A stretch of 64,000 bases of DNA, from contig NZ_JAMSKT010000005.1 of the NCBI RefSeq assembly GCF_023806125.1, positions 1 to 64,000 on the forward strand, written 5' to 3'. Positions 63,995 to 64,000 of this stretch are shown here, piece after piece. The notes beneath the pieces were generated by a model that saw only the letters and a program-made list of their open reading frames with translations, did not search any database and was not told the DNA's origin. The translations under genes were made by a program, and so were the position numbers. Source of the DNA: Clostridium caldaquaticum. GTDB lineage: Bacteria; Bacillota; Clostridia; Clostridiales; Clostridiaceae. How positions within the stretch are numbered: position 1 is the stretch's first letter; the number at the start of each line of letters is the position of its first letter.

Positions 63995-64000
63995 AAGTTA

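Overview
The window looks like chromosomal DNA of a low-GC Gram-positive anaerobe of the Clostridium group. It is very AT-rich, has strong AGGAGG ribosome sites, mixes ATG with TTG and GTG starts, and carries rubredoxin, GlgC/GlgD glycogen synthesis, DegV, ClpE, DivIVA-like and Tad pilus genes. The 5' end of a 16S rRNA gene at the left edge is also of clostridial type. There is no phage, integrase, insertion sequence or CRISPR array. The content is mostly core metabolism and signalling, with several well-legible regulatory sites.

Layout. 1-460: start of an rRNA operon read leftwards, with two tandem promoters. 461-5893: one 1810-residue signalling protein joining a degenerate protein kinase domain, AAA ATPase, TPR array, GAF and GGDEF domains. 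6.1-8.6 kb: a cysteine desulfurase-like enzyme, rubredoxin and SurE. 8.7-17.0 kb: a complete glycogen operon glgB-glgC-glgD-glgA-glgP, preceded by a leader that ends in an intrinsic terminator. 17.1-26.6 kb: S1-domain protein, M29 aminopeptidase, dihydrofolate reductase, SdpI-like protein, SpeD, ClpE, two DivIVA-like coiled-coil proteins and asparagine synthetase A. 26.8-31.6 kb: TetR regulator plus a MacB/FtsX-type ABC exporter. 31.8-36.3 kb: DegV, then a glycerate-use cluster (CdaR-type regulator, GntP-type permease, glycerate kinase). 36.4-40.5 kb: DEAD-box helicase, a 3D-domain cell wall protein that appears to lack a normal start codon, and a phosphodiesterase-like enzyme. 40.6-44.4 kb: the fructose operon fruR-fruK-IIA-IIBC with a readable promoter and operator. 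44.7-53.6 kb: a metallophosphoesterase gene broken by one in-frame TGA, two AI-2E-type permeases, a LysM protein, small membrane proteins, a second MacB-type ABC exporter and a P-loop kinase. 53.7-63.9 kb: a Tad (Flp) pilus locus with prepilin peptidase, a DegS/DegU-like two-component pair, Flp pilin, TadE and TadG-like proteins, CpaB, a receiver-CpaE fusion, TadA, TadB, TadC and a DUF192 protein. The right edge holds a 57-bp palindrome resembling REP-type repeats.

How the parts work together. The glg genes form a full synthesis and breakdown module under one promoter, possibly gated by the leader terminator. The fructose genes import and phosphorylate fructose, controlled by their own DeoR-type repressor and probably by catabolite control. 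CdaR, permease and kinase form a glycerate uptake route. The Tad genes make a machine for type IVb pili. The linked DegS/DegU pair and the receiver domain on CpaE suggest the pilus is under phosphorelay control.

The observations most worth a second look are the pseudokinase-GGDEF giant protein, the glg leader, the fru promoter with its 10-bp phased repeats, the missing start codon of the 3D-domain gene, the TGA in the phosphoesterase, and the structured intergenic RNA around cpaB and cpaE. All functional calls rest on sequence reading from memory of families. No database search was run.
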